Below, piece by piece: positions 1 through 8,827 of a stretch of 64,000 nt of DNA. The stretch lies in the NCBI GenBank assembly GCA_964569085.1, contig CAZMTA010000009.1:62001-126000 (forward strand), read 5' to 3'. Under the pieces are notes generated by a model. That model had not been told where the DNA came from, did no database searches, and saw only the letters and a program-made list of their open reading frames with translations. The position numbers were made by a program, and so were the translations under genes. Positions within the stretch are counted from its first letter, which is position 1; each line of letters begins with the position of its first letter. The DNA is from JAJCZZ01 sp964569085. Lineage in GTDB: Bacteria > Gemmatimonadota > Gemmatimonadetes > Longimicrobiales > Gaopeijiaceae.

Positions 1-1
1 C

Positions 2-1354
2 ACCGCGGACGCGGAGCTCCTGCGCAGCGGCATCCCCATCCTGGGCATCTGCTACGGGATGCAGCTCATCGCCCACCTGGAGGGTGGGCGCGTCCATCAC
101 GGCAAGCGGGAGTACGGCCGCGCCGAGCTGGAGCTCGACGCCGAGGGGGAGGGGCTCTTCCAGGGGTTCCACGTGGGCGAGCCCACCACCGTCTGGTGCT
201 CCCACGGGGACCACGTGGACGAGCCGCCCGAGGGATACGAGCGGGTGGCGTCCACCGCCTCGCTGCCCATGGCGGCCTTCCGCGCCGTGGACCGGCCCAT
301 CTGGGGCGTGCAGTTCCACCCCGAGGTGGCCCACACGAGCCGCGGGGACGAGATCCTCTCGAACTTCCTCTTCGAGGTGTGCGGCTGCCGGCCGACGTGG
401 ACCGCCGGCGCCTTCATCGAGGAGACGGTGGAGCGGATCCGCGAGCAGGTGGGAGACGGCACGGCCATCTGCGGGCTGAGCGGCGGCGTGGACTCCTCGG
501 TGGCCGCCGTGCTGGTGCACCGCGCCATCGGCGACCGGCTGACGTGCATCTTCGTCGACCACGGGCTCATGCGGAAGCACGAGCGGGAGCAGGTGGAGCG
601 GATGTTCCGCTCCCACTACGACATGAACCTGGTGGTGGAGCGGGCCGAGGAGCTCTTCCTGGGCCGTCTGGAAGGCGTCACCGAGCCCGAGAAGAAGCGG
701 ACGATCATCGGGAACACCTTCATCGAGGTGTTCGACGAGACCGCGTCCCGGGAAGGCACGGACGCCCGCTTCCTCGTCCAGGGGACCCTCTACCCCGACG
801 TCATCGAGTCCCACTCCGCGGGCGGGCCCTCGGTGACGATCAAGACCCACCACAACGTGGGCGGCCTCCCCGAGGACATGCCCTTCGACCTGGTGGAGCC
901 CCTGCGGGACCTCTTCAAGGACGAGGTCCGCCAGGTGGGGCGGGAGCTGGGCCTCCCGGAGGAGTTCGTGGGGCGCCATCCCTTCCCGGGGCCGGGGCTC
1001 GCGATCCGCATCCTGGGCGAGATCACCGCGGAGCGGCTCCAGATCCTGCGGGACGCCGACGCCATCTACCTGGAGGAGATCCGGGAGGCCGGGCTCTACG
1101 ACGAGATCTGGCAGGCCTTCGCGGTGCTGCTGCCGGTGCGCTCCGTGGGCGTCATGGGCGACGCCCGGACCTACGAGCACGTCCTGGCGCTGCGGGCGGT
1201 GACGTCCCGGGACGGCATGACCGCGGACTGGTACCCCTTCCCCCACGACGTCCTGGGCCGGATCTCCACCCGCATCATCAACGAGGTGCGGGGGATCAAC
1301 CGGGTCACCTACGACGTGAGCTCCAAGCCCCCCGCCACCATCGAGTGGGAGTAG
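2..1354 (+). CDS. guaA: GMP synthase (glutamine-hydrolysing), 5' truncated by window edge
   Basis: Makes GMP from XMP, ATP and glutamine, the last step of guanine nucleotide synthesis. The frame is open from base 2, so the start lies outside the window and about 450 residues are visible of the usual 510-530. The amidotransferase nucleophile motif GICYGMQ is at visible residues 15-21. The class I GATase His/Glu pair follows in QFHPEVAH. The ATP pyrophosphatase P-loop LSGGVDSS begins near residue 159, and the C-terminal dimerisation domain ends normally in KPPATIEWE. The gene is convergent with the lipoprotein downstream, with only 13 bases between the stops. Family assignment is secure. Confidence 0.97.
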   Translation, partial: TADAELLRSGIPILGICYGMQLIAHLEGGRVHHGKREYGRAELELDAEGEGLFQGFHVGEPTTVWCSHGDHVDEPPEGYERVASTASLPMAAFRAVDRPIWGVQFHPEVAHTSRGDEILSNFLFEVCGCRPTWTAGAFIEETVERIREQVGDGTAICGLSGGVDSSVAAVLVHRAIGDRLTCIFVDHGLMRKHEREQVERMFRSHYDMNLVVERAEELFLGRLEGVTEPEKKRTIIGNTFIEVFDETASREGTDARFLVQGTLYPDVIESHSAGGPSVTIKTHHNVGGLPEDMPFDLVEPLRDLFKDEVRQVGRELGLPEEFVGRHPFPGPGLAIRILGEITAERLQILRDADAIYLEEIREAGLYDEIWQAFAVLLPVRSVGVMGDARTYEHVLALRAVTSRDGMTADWYPFPHDVLGRISTRIINEVRGINRVTYDVSSKPPATIEWE

Positions 1355-1367
1355 CCCCTCCGGGCCG

Positions 1368-1787
1368 CTAGCGACCGGTCGGGACGATCCGGTCCGGCGG
1401 CCCCTGGGCGGGGGGGAGGCTGTCCCGGTGGACCCGGCGGGCCTCCAGGCGGCGGGCGACCTCGTCCCATACGGCCTGCATGAAGCGCACGTCGTCCCCC
1501 CGGGCCTCGACGAACCCCACCAGCTCCTCCTCGGTCGTCCCCTGGGCCTCCAGGACGGCGGCCCGCGCAGAGTCGGTGAGCTCCTGGCCCGGGGCCAGGA
1601 GCGCGGCTTCCCGGAGCGCCACGTAGGTCGCGATGAAGGCCTCCGTCTCCGGCGCCGCCACCTGGGATTCCGGGCCGGCGCCGTCGTCGCCGCAGGCGGC
1701 GACGAGGAGGACGAGGAGGAGCGCCGCCAGGCGGCGAGCGCGGGCGGGGCGGGAAGGGCGCGGGGCGCCGGGGGAGGGGTCGGGCAT
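1368..1787 (-). CDS. small lipoprotein of unknown function
   Basis: A 139-residue protein with an Arg-rich n-region, a hydrophobic stretch at residues 20-30 and the lipobox VAAC at 29-32 followed by GDDG. It is therefore probably lipid-anchored in the envelope. The mature part is acidic and predicted helical, with no recognisable catalytic motif. The ATG lies 17 bases downstream of the stop of the GGDEF/HD-GYP gene on the same strand, so the two are probably co-transcribed. The longer open frame upstream on this strand is noise from GC-rich codons. I do not recognise a family. Confidence 0.75.
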   Translation of the reverse strand: MPDPSPGAPRPSRPARARRLAALLLVLLVAACGDDGAGPESQVAAPETEAFIATYVALREAALLAPGQELTDSARAAVLEAQGTTEEELVGFVEARGDDVRFMQAVWDEVARRLEARRVHRDSLPPAQGPPDRIVPTGR

Positions 1788-1804
1788 GGCGGAGGGGCGG
1801 GCGG

Positions 1805-4369
1805 TCAGCGATCCGAGACGGAGTAGATATCCCGTCCGGGCTCCAGGGGGTCCAGGAGCTCCGTGAACCCGTCGGGACCCACCCGGCGGCAGATCGAGTC
1901 GAAGGCCGCCACGATCTCGGGGTCGAACTGGGTGCCGCGGCAGCGGCGGATCTCGTCGATGACGTCCCCCACCGGGTGCGCGTCCTTGTAGGGCCGGTTG
2001 TGGGAGAGGACGTCGAAGGTGTCCGCCACCGAGACCACCCGCGCGGCGATGGGGATCTCCTCGCCGGCGAGGCCCTGGGGATACCCCCCGCCGTCCCAGT
2101 GTTCGTGATGGGAGAGGGCGATCTGGGCCGCCACCCGGAGGATCTGGTGGTGTCCGCCTCCGAGGATCTCCTCGCCGATGAGGGTGTGGGTCTTCATGAG
2201 CTCGAACTCGGACGGCGTGAGGCGCCCGGGCTTGCGGAGCACCGCGTCGGGGATCCCGATCTTCCCGATGTCGTGGAGCGGGGCCGTGCGCCGGATGATG
2301 TCCACCTCCCGGTGCGGGAAGCCGAGCTCCGCGGCCAGGAGCGACGACAGGAGGCCCACCCGCTCGGCGTGGCGTCCCGTGACGTCGTCCCGGTATTCGG
2401 CCGCCCGTGCCAGGCGGTGGAGGATCTCGGTGCGCGTGTCGGCGAGCTCCGCGGTGCGCTCCCGGACCCGGTCCTCCATCTCGTCCCGCTGACGGGCCAC
2501 GCGCTGGTTGAGGAAGCGGGTCTCGAGGAGGTTGTTCACGCGGGCCCGGGCCTCCGCCACGTCGAACGGCTTGCGCAGGAAGTCGTGGGCCCCGGCGTCC
2601 AGGGCCCGCCGGCGCAGCGCGGGATCGTCGTCCCCCGTGAGGATGAGGACCGGAAGGTACTCCCCCTCGCCCAGGTGCTCCGGGAGCCCTTCGAGGACCT
2701 GGAAGCCGTCGAGGCCGGGCATGTGGAGATCCAGGATCAGGAGGTCCACCTCCTCGTTGTCCACCACCTGGAAGACCTGGGTGGGGTCGGTCAGGCCCAG
2801 CGGCTCGGGGTAGCCCGCGCGGGAGAGGAGCTTCTGGAGGGCCCGCACCACCGACTCCTCGTCGTCCACCAGGAGGATGCGGCCGCGGCGGCCCTGGTCC
2901 CTGCGCGTCCGCGCCATCCCCTCGGAGGCGGGGCGGTACGCGCCCGTGCCCGGGGCGGGGGTCGTGGAGGGAGCGGCCGCCGCGTCCTCGCCGAGGGGCG
3001 CGGTGGACCCGCCGACGTCCCCGCCGGGGCCGTCCTCCTCCGGGTCCGGTCCGCCCAGGACCGTGCGCAGCGCCCGCTCGAGCTCCCGGGCCTCCAGCGG
3101 CTTGGCCAGGAAGGTGCTCCGGGCGCCGGGCGACCCGCCCCAGTACACCTCCTCCTGGGGGTACCCCGACACGTAGAGGGCGGGGATGTCCGGAATCACG
3201 CGCGAGGCCAGGTCCACCAGGGTGAACCCGCTCATCTGGGGCATGATGACGTCGGTGACGATGACGTGGGGCGGCTCCCCCTCGGTGAGCCGCTGGATGG
3301 CGGTGCGGGGCTCGCTGACCGGATCGACCTCGCACCCCAGGCGCTCCAGCAGCCGGGTCGTCGCGTCCAGGACGACGGGATCGTCGTCCACCAGGAGGAC
3401 CCGGAGGCCCTCGGGGCCCGTGGGGCGGGGCTGGCTGGACTCCGACCGGCCGCCCGGAAGCCCGTTCGCCACCAGGCGCCCCGCCATGGGCTGGTCGGCG
3501 CGGTGGATCCGGTCCCGGCCGAGGCGCTTGGCCTGGTAGAGGGCCCGGTCCGCCGCCGCCAGGAGGACCTCCGGCGAGCCCATGCCCTCCTCCCGGGCGC
3601 TCACCCCGGCCGACGCCGTCACGTGCCCCCAGCCGAAGTCGATCGCCGCCAGCATGCCCCGGATCTCCTCCGCCACCCGGGCCGCCTCGTCCATGGGGCA
3701 GTCGGAGAGGATCGTGACGAACTCCTCGCCCCCCCACCGGGCCGAGACGTCCATGCGACGGGTCCGTCGAATCAGGATGTCGGCGAAGGCCTTGAGGACC
3801 CGGTCCCCCTCGGCGTGCCCGTGGCGGTCGTTGACCCGCTTGAAGTGGTCCAGGTCGAAGAAGATGACCGCCAGGTGCCCGCCCCGGATCGCCCGGGCCC
3901 AGGCCACGTCCAGCACGACGGAGGCGTGGCGTCGGTTCGGGAGCCCGGTGAGGGGATCGCTGAGCGCGGCCTGCTCGGCCCGGGAGCGCTCGGCGTGCAG
4001 GGTCTCGGCCATCCAGCCGGCACCCAGGGAGACGGCGAGGAGCACGGCGACGACGGCCAGGAGCACTTCCCAGGGCGGCGTCTCCAGGTCCAGCACCAGG
4101 ATCTCCACCTGGGTGAGGGCCAGCGTGGCCATGGCGCCGGCCAGCGCCAGGGAGGCCCCGTGCCATCCCCGGTAGTAGGCCAGGAGGAAGGCGGGAAGGA
4201 CGGCCGGCAGCCACACCAGGAGGGCTCCGTCCCGGGACATCCACTCCGGCACGGCCAGCCCCGCCGCCAGGGGTACGGCCAGGGCCAGCACGGACAGGAC
4301 CAGCGCCCTCGGCGGGACCGAGGCCGGTCGGTCGGTGCTGGACTCCTGCTGGGCGGTGGGGAGAGTCAA
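1805..4369 (-). CDS. membrane-anchored GGDEF - REC - REC - HD-GYP protein
   Basis: One continuous 854-residue frame joins a cyclic di-GMP synthase module to a cyclic di-GMP phosphodiesterase module. Residues 20-120 hold about four hydrophobic helices. GGDEF follows, with GGEEF at 213-217 and an inhibitory I-site RxxD at 204-207, so cyclase activity looks intact. The first receiver domain has VDDD near 327-330, Asp373 and Lys423. The second has Asp547 in ILDLHMP and a Lys near 600. The C-terminal HD-GYP has His699-Asp700 and GYP near 762-764, so it also looks active. The start is uncertain: I chose TTG at 4369 because the sequence upstream reads as Pro/Gly-rich filler, but ATG at 4534 and a GTG near the first helix are possible. 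A downstream lipoprotein lies 17 bases away. Confidence 0.85.
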   Translation of the reverse strand: MTLPTAQQESSTDRPASVPPRALVLSVLALAVPLAAGLAVPEWMSRDGALLVWLPAVLPAFLLAYYRGWHGASLALAGAMATLALTQVEILVLDLETPPWEVLLAVVAVLLAVSLGAGWMAETLHAERSRAEQAALSDPLTGLPNRRHASVVLDVAWARAIRGGHLAVIFFDLDHFKRVNDRHGHAEGDRVLKAFADILIRRTRRMDVSARWGGEEFVTILSDCPMDEAARVAEEIRGMLAAIDFGWGHVTASAGVSAREEGMGSPEVLLAAADRALYQAKRLGRDRIHRADQPMAGRLVANGLPGGRSESSQPRPTGPEGLRVLLVDDDPVVLDATTRLLERLGCEVDPVSEPRTAIQRLTEGEPPHVIVTDVIMPQMSGFTLVDLASRVIPDIPALYVSGYPQEEVYWGGSPGARSTFLAKPLEARELERALRTVLGGPDPEEDGPGGDVGGSTAPLGEDAAAAPSTTPAPGTGAYRPASEGMARTRRDQGRRGRILLVDDEESVVRALQKLLSRAGYPEPLGLTDPTQVFQVVDNEEVDLLILDLHMPGLDGFQVLEGLPEHLGEGEYLPVLILTGDDDPALRRRALDAGAHDFLRKPFDVAEARARVNNLLETRFLNQRVARQRDEMEDRVRERTAELADTRTEILHRLARAAEYRDDVTGRHAERVGLLSSLLAAELGFPHREVDIIRRTAPLHDIGKIGIPDAVLRKPGRLTPSEFELMKTHTLIGEEILGGGHHQILRVAAQIALSHHEHWDGGGYPQGLAGEEIPIAARVVSVADTFDVLSHNRPYKDAHPVGDVIDEIRRCRGTQFDPEIVAAFDSICRRVGPDGFTELLDPLEPGRDIYSVSDR

Positions 4370-4606
4370 AGTGGCATGTCCGGGCCGGGACGGAGGGGGG
4401 TGCCGCAAATTCGCGGGGGCGGGCCCTGCGTACAAGCACGCCTCGACTCGAGCCCCGGCCGGGCTCGGAGCGGGGGCACCGGGCGGGAGGCCCCCCGGCG
4501 GGCCCCCCGTTGGCCCGGATCTTGAGTGGCTCATGAGGGTGGAAGGGTCCCCGCCTGTCACGATGGCAGGTCGGGCCCAGGAACCAAGACACGAGCCCGG
4601 AGAAGC

Positions 4607-7249
4607 ATGCTCAACGCCGATCGACTGACCGTGAAGGCCGCCGAAGCCCTCCAGGCCGCCGGCGCCGAGGCGCGGCGCCGCCGGAACCCCGAGGTGCACG
4701 GCGTCCATCTCCTGGACGCCCTCCTCTCCCAGGAGGAGGGGATCGTCCGCCCCGTCCTCCAGAAGCTCGAGGTGGCGCCGGGGCTCATCCAGAGCCGGGC
4801 CCGGGAAGCCATGGACCGCATGGCCCGGGTGGAAGGGGGCGCCGACCCCACGCTGTCCCGGGATCTCCGCACCGCCCTCGAGGGGGCGGAGGCCATGGCC
4901 CGGGAGCTGGGGGACGAGTACGTCTCGACCGAGCACCTCCTCCTGGGGCTCACCTCGGAGAAGAACGACGCCGGGCGGATCCTCCGGGACGCCGGCGCCA
5001 CCCTCTCCGAGCTCCAGAGCGCCCTGGAGGGGGTCCGGGGCTCCCACCGGGTCCTGGACCAGAACCCCGAGGACTCCTACCAGGCGCTGGACCGCTACAG
5101 CCGCGACCTCACGGCCCAGGCCCGCCAGGGGAAGCTCGACCCGGTGATCGGGCGGGACGAGGAGATCCGCCGTGTGATCAAGGTCCTGGCGCGGCGCACC
5201 AAGAACAATCCGGTCCTCATCGGCGAGCCCGGGGTGGGGAAGACCGCCATCGTGGAGGGGCTGGCCCAGCGCATGGTCGCGGGGGACGTGCCCACGTCGC
5301 TGGCCGACAAGAAGCTCCTGGAGCTGGACATCTCCGCCATGCTGGCCGGGGCCAAGTACCGGGGCGAGTTCGAGGAGCGGATGAAGGCGGTGCTCAAGGA
5401 GATCACCGAGGCGGAGGGCCGCTACGTGATCTTCATCGACGAGATGCACACCATCGTGGGCGCCGGCGCGGCCGAGGGCGCCGTGGACGCCGGGAACATG
5501 CTGAAGCCCGCCCTGGCCCGGGGGGAGCTGCACGTGGTGGGCGCCACCACCCTCGACGAGTATCGGAAGCACATCGAGAAGGACCCGGCGCTGGAGCGGC
5601 GCTTCCAGCCCGTCTTCGTGGCGCCGCCGTCCGTGGAGGACGCCATCGCCATCCTGCGGGGGCTGAAGGAGCGCTACGAGGTGCACCACGGGGTGCGCAT
5701 CACCGACGACGCCATCGTGGCCGCGGCCAAGCTCAGCGACCGCTACATCGGCGGCCGCTTCCTCCCGGACAAGGCCATCGACCTCATCGACGAGGCCGGC
5801 TCCCGGCTGCGGATCGAGATCGACTCCCTCCCCCAGGAGATCGACGAGGTGGAGCGGCGCATCACCCAGCTCGAGATCGAGCGGGCCGCCCTCCAGAAGG
5901 AGACGGAGGGGCCGGCGCTGGAGCGCCGCGAGGCCATCGAGGAGGAGCTGGCCGAGCTCCGGGAGGAGAGCCAGGGGATGAAGGCCGCCTGGCAGGCCGA
6001 GAAGGAGACCATCGACCGGATCCAGGGGCTCCGCAGCCGCATCGACGAGCTGCGGGTGGAGGCGGACCGGGCCACCCGCACCGGCGAGCTGGAGCGGGCC
6101 GCCGAGATCAACTACGGCGAGATCCCCCAGGCCGAGGAGGAGGTCGCCCGCCTCGCCGAGCGGCTGGAGGAGCTCCAGGAGGAGAAGACCTACCTCAAGG
6201 AGGAGGTGGAGCCCGACGACATCGCCGCCGTGGTGGGGGAGTGGACGGGCATCCCGGTCAGCAAGCTGCTGGCCTCGGAGCGGCAGCGCCTGACCGAGCT
6301 GGAGGACCACCTGGCCCTCCGGGTCGTGGGGCAGCGCGAGGCCGTCACCGCCGTGGCCAACGCCGTCCGCCGGGCCCGGGCGGGGCTCCAGGACCCGGAC
6401 CGTCCCGTGGGCTCGTTCATCTTCCTGGGCCCCACGGGCGTCGGGAAGACCGAGACGGCCCGGGCGCTGGCCGAGTTCCTCTTCGACGACGAGCGGGCCA
6501 TGGTCCGCATCGACATGTCGGAGTACATGGAGAAGCACGCCGTGGCGCGCCTCATCGGGGCGCCTCCGGGCTACGTGGGCTTCGAGGAGGGCGGCCAGCT
6601 CACCGAGGCGGTGCGCCGGCGTCCCCACGCGGTGATCCTCTTCGACGAGATCGAGAAGGCGCACCCCGAGGTCTTCAACGTGCTCCTCCAGATCCTGGAC
6701 GACGGACGCCTGACCGACGCCCAGGGCCGGACCGTCGACTTCCGCAACGCCGTGGTCATCATGACCTCGAACATCGGAAGCCAGCGGATCCTGGAGGCCC
6801 GGGGGGAGGACGCCGCCGGGGACGCCTGGGACGAGGTCGCCGAGAACGTGCGGGGCGAGCTCCACCACCACTTCCGCCCCGAGTTCCTGAACCGGGTGGA
6901 CGACATCGTGGTCTTCCGGCCCCTGGGGCAGGAGGAGCTCCGGCGCATCGTGGACCTCCAGCTCGAGCGGGTGAAGCGCCTGACCGACGAGCAGGGCGTC
7001 GTCCTGGACGTGACCCCGGCGGCCCGGGACTTCCTGGCCCGGGAGGGCTACGATCCCGTCTTCGGGGCCCGGCCGGTCAAGCGCGCCATCCAGCGCTCCG
7101 TGCAGAACCCGCTGGCGCTCTTCCTCCTGGACGAGGAGGTGCCCGAAGGCACGCGCATCGTGGTGGAGCCGGACGGGGCGGGGGCCCTGTCCTTCCGTGC
7201 GGTGGCGCCGGGAGCCGGCGGCGATGGCGCCGAGGAGGACGGCGCCTGA
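4607..7249 (+). CDS. clpB: ATP-dependent disaggregase ClpB
   Basis: Hexameric AAA+ chaperone that works with DnaK to pull polypeptides out of aggregates. It has 880 residues, close to the usual 860. Seen in order: the Clp N-domain repeats, first Walker A GEPGVGKTA near residue 206 with Walker B VIFIDEMH, a long coiled-coil M-domain at about 400-530, second Walker A GPTGVGKTE near 608, and the C-terminal D2-small domain. ATG at 4607 is chosen because it begins the conserved N-domain; the open frame extends upstream without homology. The 237 bases to the divergent GGDEF gene must hold the promoter. I looked for a sigma-32 type or CIRCE element and found no convincing match. Confidence 0.97.
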   Translation: MLNADRLTVKAAEALQAAGAEARRRRNPEVHGVHLLDALLSQEEGIVRPVLQKLEVAPGLIQSRAREAMDRMARVEGGADPTLSRDLRTALEGAEAMARELGDEYVSTEHLLLGLTSEKNDAGRILRDAGATLSELQSALEGVRGSHRVLDQNPEDSYQALDRYSRDLTAQARQGKLDPVIGRDEEIRRVIKVLARRTKNNPVLIGEPGVGKTAIVEGLAQRMVAGDVPTSLADKKLLELDISAMLAGAKYRGEFEERMKAVLKEITEAEGRYVIFIDEMHTIVGAGAAEGAVDAGNMLKPALARGELHVVGATTLDEYRKHIEKDPALERRFQPVFVAPPSVEDAIAILRGLKERYEVHHGVRITDDAIVAAAKLSDRYIGGRFLPDKAIDLIDEAGSRLRIEIDSLPQEIDEVERRITQLEIERAALQKETEGPALERREAIEEELAELREESQGMKAAWQAEKETIDRIQGLRSRIDELRVEADRATRTGELERAAEINYGEIPQAEEEVARLAERLEELQEEKTYLKEEVEPDDIAAVVGEWTGIPVSKLLASERQRLTELEDHLALRVVGQREAVTAVANAVRRARAGLQDPDRPVGSFIFLGPTGVGKTETARALAEFLFDDERAMVRIDMSEYMEKHAVARLIGAPPGYVGFEEGGQLTEAVRRRPHAVILFDEIEKAHPEVFNVLLQILDDGRLTDAQGRTVDFRNAVVIMTSNIGSQRILEARGEDAAGDAWDEVAENVRGELHHHFRPEFLNRVDDIVVFRPLGQEELRRIVDLQLERVKRLTDEQGVVLDVTPAARDFLAREGYDPVFGARPVKRAIQRSVQNPLALFLLDEEVPEGTRIVVEPDGAGALSFRAVAPGAGGDGAEEDGA

Positions 7250-7275
7250 CGCGCCCGGCGCCGCGCGGGCTTTCT

Positions 7276-7310
7276 CGACGCCTCCGAATTGCCGACATTC
7301 GGAGGCGTCG
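7276..7310 (+). terminator. perfect hairpin after clpB
   Basis: Perfect 14-bp inverted repeat, bases 7276-7289 pairing with 7297-7310, around a 7-base loop. It lies 26 bases after the clpB stop and before the next gene's ATG at 7342. There is no T-run after the stem. It probably limits read-through into the lipoprotein gene; a role as a processing site cannot be excluded. Confidence 0.7.
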
Positions 7311-7341
7311 CTCCTTCCCGCCCACGTCCGGACCCGCGCCC

Positions 7342-7872
7342 ATGCTCCGACCCCGATCCGTCCGCCCCGTGGTGGGCGCCGCCCTGGTGGCCGCCCTCCT
7401 GGCCGCCACGGCGTGCAGCACCACCGTGGTCCGGCCCGCCGCCGCCGCCGCGGTCGCGCCGCAGCTGACGGTGGAGCGGTTCCTCCAGGCGGCCAACGAC
7501 CGGGACCTGGAGTCCATGAGTCGCCTGTTCGGCACGGCGTCGGGCCCCATCGGCGACACCGGGTCGACCTTCGGCTGCTTCTGGAAGAAGATCGGCTCGT
7601 GGTTCGGGGGGAACGACTGCGTGACCCGGCAGGAGGTCGAGGTTCGCCTCGACGCCATCGCCCGGGTGCTCCAGCACCGGGACTACGTCATCCGGAACGA
7701 GGAGCGCGTGGCGGGTCGGCGCGCCCCCACCCGGCGGGTCTTCGTCGACATCACGCTGGACGAGGGGGAGCGGGTGACCGCGGTCCCCTTCGTCGTGGTG
7801 CAGGGATCCGAGCAGCGCTGGTACGTGGAGCAGGTGGACCTGGAACGCATCATGTCGGCCGGAGGAGTGTAG
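7342..7872 (+). CDS. lipoprotein of unknown function
   Basis: A 176-residue protein with a signal sequence (Arg-rich n-region, Ala/Val/Leu core) ending in TACS, with Cys at residue 23, so it is probably an envelope lipoprotein. After an Ala-rich linker the mature part carries VERFLQAANDRDLESMSRLF, which resembles the helical start of NTF2-like or DUF4440-like folds. Two further cysteines lie near residues 74 and 93, close enough to form a disulfide. It follows clpB behind a strong hairpin and is convergent with the epimerase gene. The NTF2-like idea is only an inference from helix pattern and size. Confidence 0.7.
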   Translation: MLRPRSVRPVVGAALVAALLAATACSTTVVRPAAAAAVAPQLTVERFLQAANDRDLESMSRLFGTASGPIGDTGSTFGCFWKKIGSWFGGNDCVTRQEVEVRLDAIARVLQHRDYVIRNEERVAGRRAPTRRVFVDITLDEGERVTAVPFVVVQGSEQRWYVEQVDLERIMSAGGV

Positions 7873-7913
7873 ACGAGGGCAGGGAACGCAGGCGGTGGAG
7901 CCTGGTACGCCCC

Positions 7914-8324
7914 CTACTCCGGGTGCTGCACCAGCTCCACGAGGACCCCCCCGGTGCTCCGGGGGTGCAGGAAGGCCACGAGGTGGCCCCGGGCCCCGGG
8001 ACGCGGGGTGGTGTCGATGAGCTCGACGCCCGCGTCCGCGAGACGGGCCAGGTCGGCCTCGATGTCCTCCGAGCGGTACGCGACGTGGTGCAGGCCCGGC
8101 CCGCGCCGCTCGAGGAAGCGGCCCACGGTGGTGTCGGGGCCCAGGGGCTCGAGGAGCTCCACGGGCCCGCAGAAGGCCACACGGACGCCCTGGGATTCCA
8201 GCGTTTCGGCGCGGGAACAGGGGGCGCCCGACACGAGTTCGAAGACACGGCGCCCTTCGTCCAGCGAAGGTACGGCCACGGCCACGTGATCCAGCGGCCG
8301 GGGCTCGTCGAAGAGATCATTCAT
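7914..8324 (-). CDS. mce: methylmalonyl-CoA epimerase (VOC fold)
   Basis: Interconverts the R and S forms of methylmalonyl-CoA in propionate or branched-chain catabolism. The 136 residues match the family length. Seen are LDHVAVAV with the first metal His near residue 13, the family segment LLEPLGPDTTVGRFLERRG, then GLHHVAYR with His80 and GVLVELVQHP with the metal-binding Glu130. ATG at 8324 begins MNDLFDEP just before the conserved fold. It is divergent from trxA with 81 bases between starts. No mutase subunit is nearby, so it acts with a mutase encoded elsewhere. Confidence 0.88.
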   Translation of the reverse strand: MNDLFDEPRPLDHVAVAVPSLDEGRRVFELVSGAPCSRAETLESQGVRVAFCGPVELLEPLGPDTTVGRFLERRGPGLHHVAYRSEDIEADLARLADAGVELIDTTPRPGARGHLVAFLHPRSTGGVLVELVQHPE

Positions 8325-8405
8325 GAGCAGACCGGGGCTCGAGCGGTTCCGGATGCGAAGGCGGCGGATCGTAGGGTCCGGCGCCATCAGGGACAAGGAG
8401 ACGAC

Positions 8406-8744
8406 ATGGCGACGAGCGAGACGATTCTCGAGGTCAACGACGAGAACTTCGCCGAGGAGGTCGAGGAGAACGAGGGACTCTCCATGGTGGACTTCTGGGC
8501 CACCTGGTGCGGCCCGTGCCGCATCGTGGCGCCGGTGGTGGAGGAGCTCGCCGACGAGTACCATAAGAAGGGGCTGAAGGTGGGGAAGCTCGACGTGGAC
8601 TCGAGCCCGTCGGTCTCGGCCAAGTACGGGATCCGCTCCATCCCCAGCATCCTCTTCTTCAAGAACGGAGAGGTGGTGGACAAGGTCATCGGCGCGGTGC
8701 CGCGTCAGCACCTCGAGGAGAAGATCCAGAAGCACCTGGGCTGA
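8406..8744 (+). CDS. trxA: thioredoxin
   Basis: General cytoplasmic dithiol-disulfide oxidoreductase. The 112 residues hold the active site WCGPC at 34-38, the cis-proline in IRSIPSILFF, and the C-terminal helix ending in QKHLG. There is no signal peptide. A good Shine-Dalgarno (AAGGAGA) lies just before the ATG at 8406. It is transcribed away from the epimerase gene and ends in front of a perfect 16-bp hairpin, so it is probably a single-gene unit. The acidic N-terminal extension (NDENFAEEVEENEG) is somewhat richer in Glu than usual but family-consistent. Confidence 0.96.
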   Translation: MATSETILEVNDENFAEEVEENEGLSMVDFWATWCGPCRIVAPVVEELADEYHKKGLKVGKLDVDSSPSVSAKYGIRSIPSILFFKNGEVVDKVIGAVPRQHLEEKIQKHLG

Positions 8745-8764
8745 GGTCCCGCCCGAGAGACGAA

Positions 8765-8799
8765 CGGAGGCCGGGGGCGCGCCGCGCCCCCGGCCTCCG
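8765..8799 (+). terminator. perfect GC hairpin after trxA
   Basis: A 16-bp perfect inverted repeat (8765-8780 with 8784-8799) and a 3-base loop, 20 bases after the trxA stop. There is no T-run. It separates trxA from rsmI, whose start lies just beyond it. Confidence 0.75.
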
Positions 8800-8827
8800 C
8801 GTGCATCCGCCCCAGCCCCGCACCGTC

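Noticed and set aside
4521..4556. CTTGAG followed by CCCCGCCT before clpB as a heat-shock promoter
   Set aside because: The spacing is 22 bases, not 13-15, and the second box is a poor match.
4370..6871. Long open frame on the minus strand running through clpB in continuation of the GGDEF gene
   Set aside because: Its residues are Leu/Gly/Val/His/Asp-rich mirror coding of clpB, with no domain, and clpB on the plus strand is complete and conserved.
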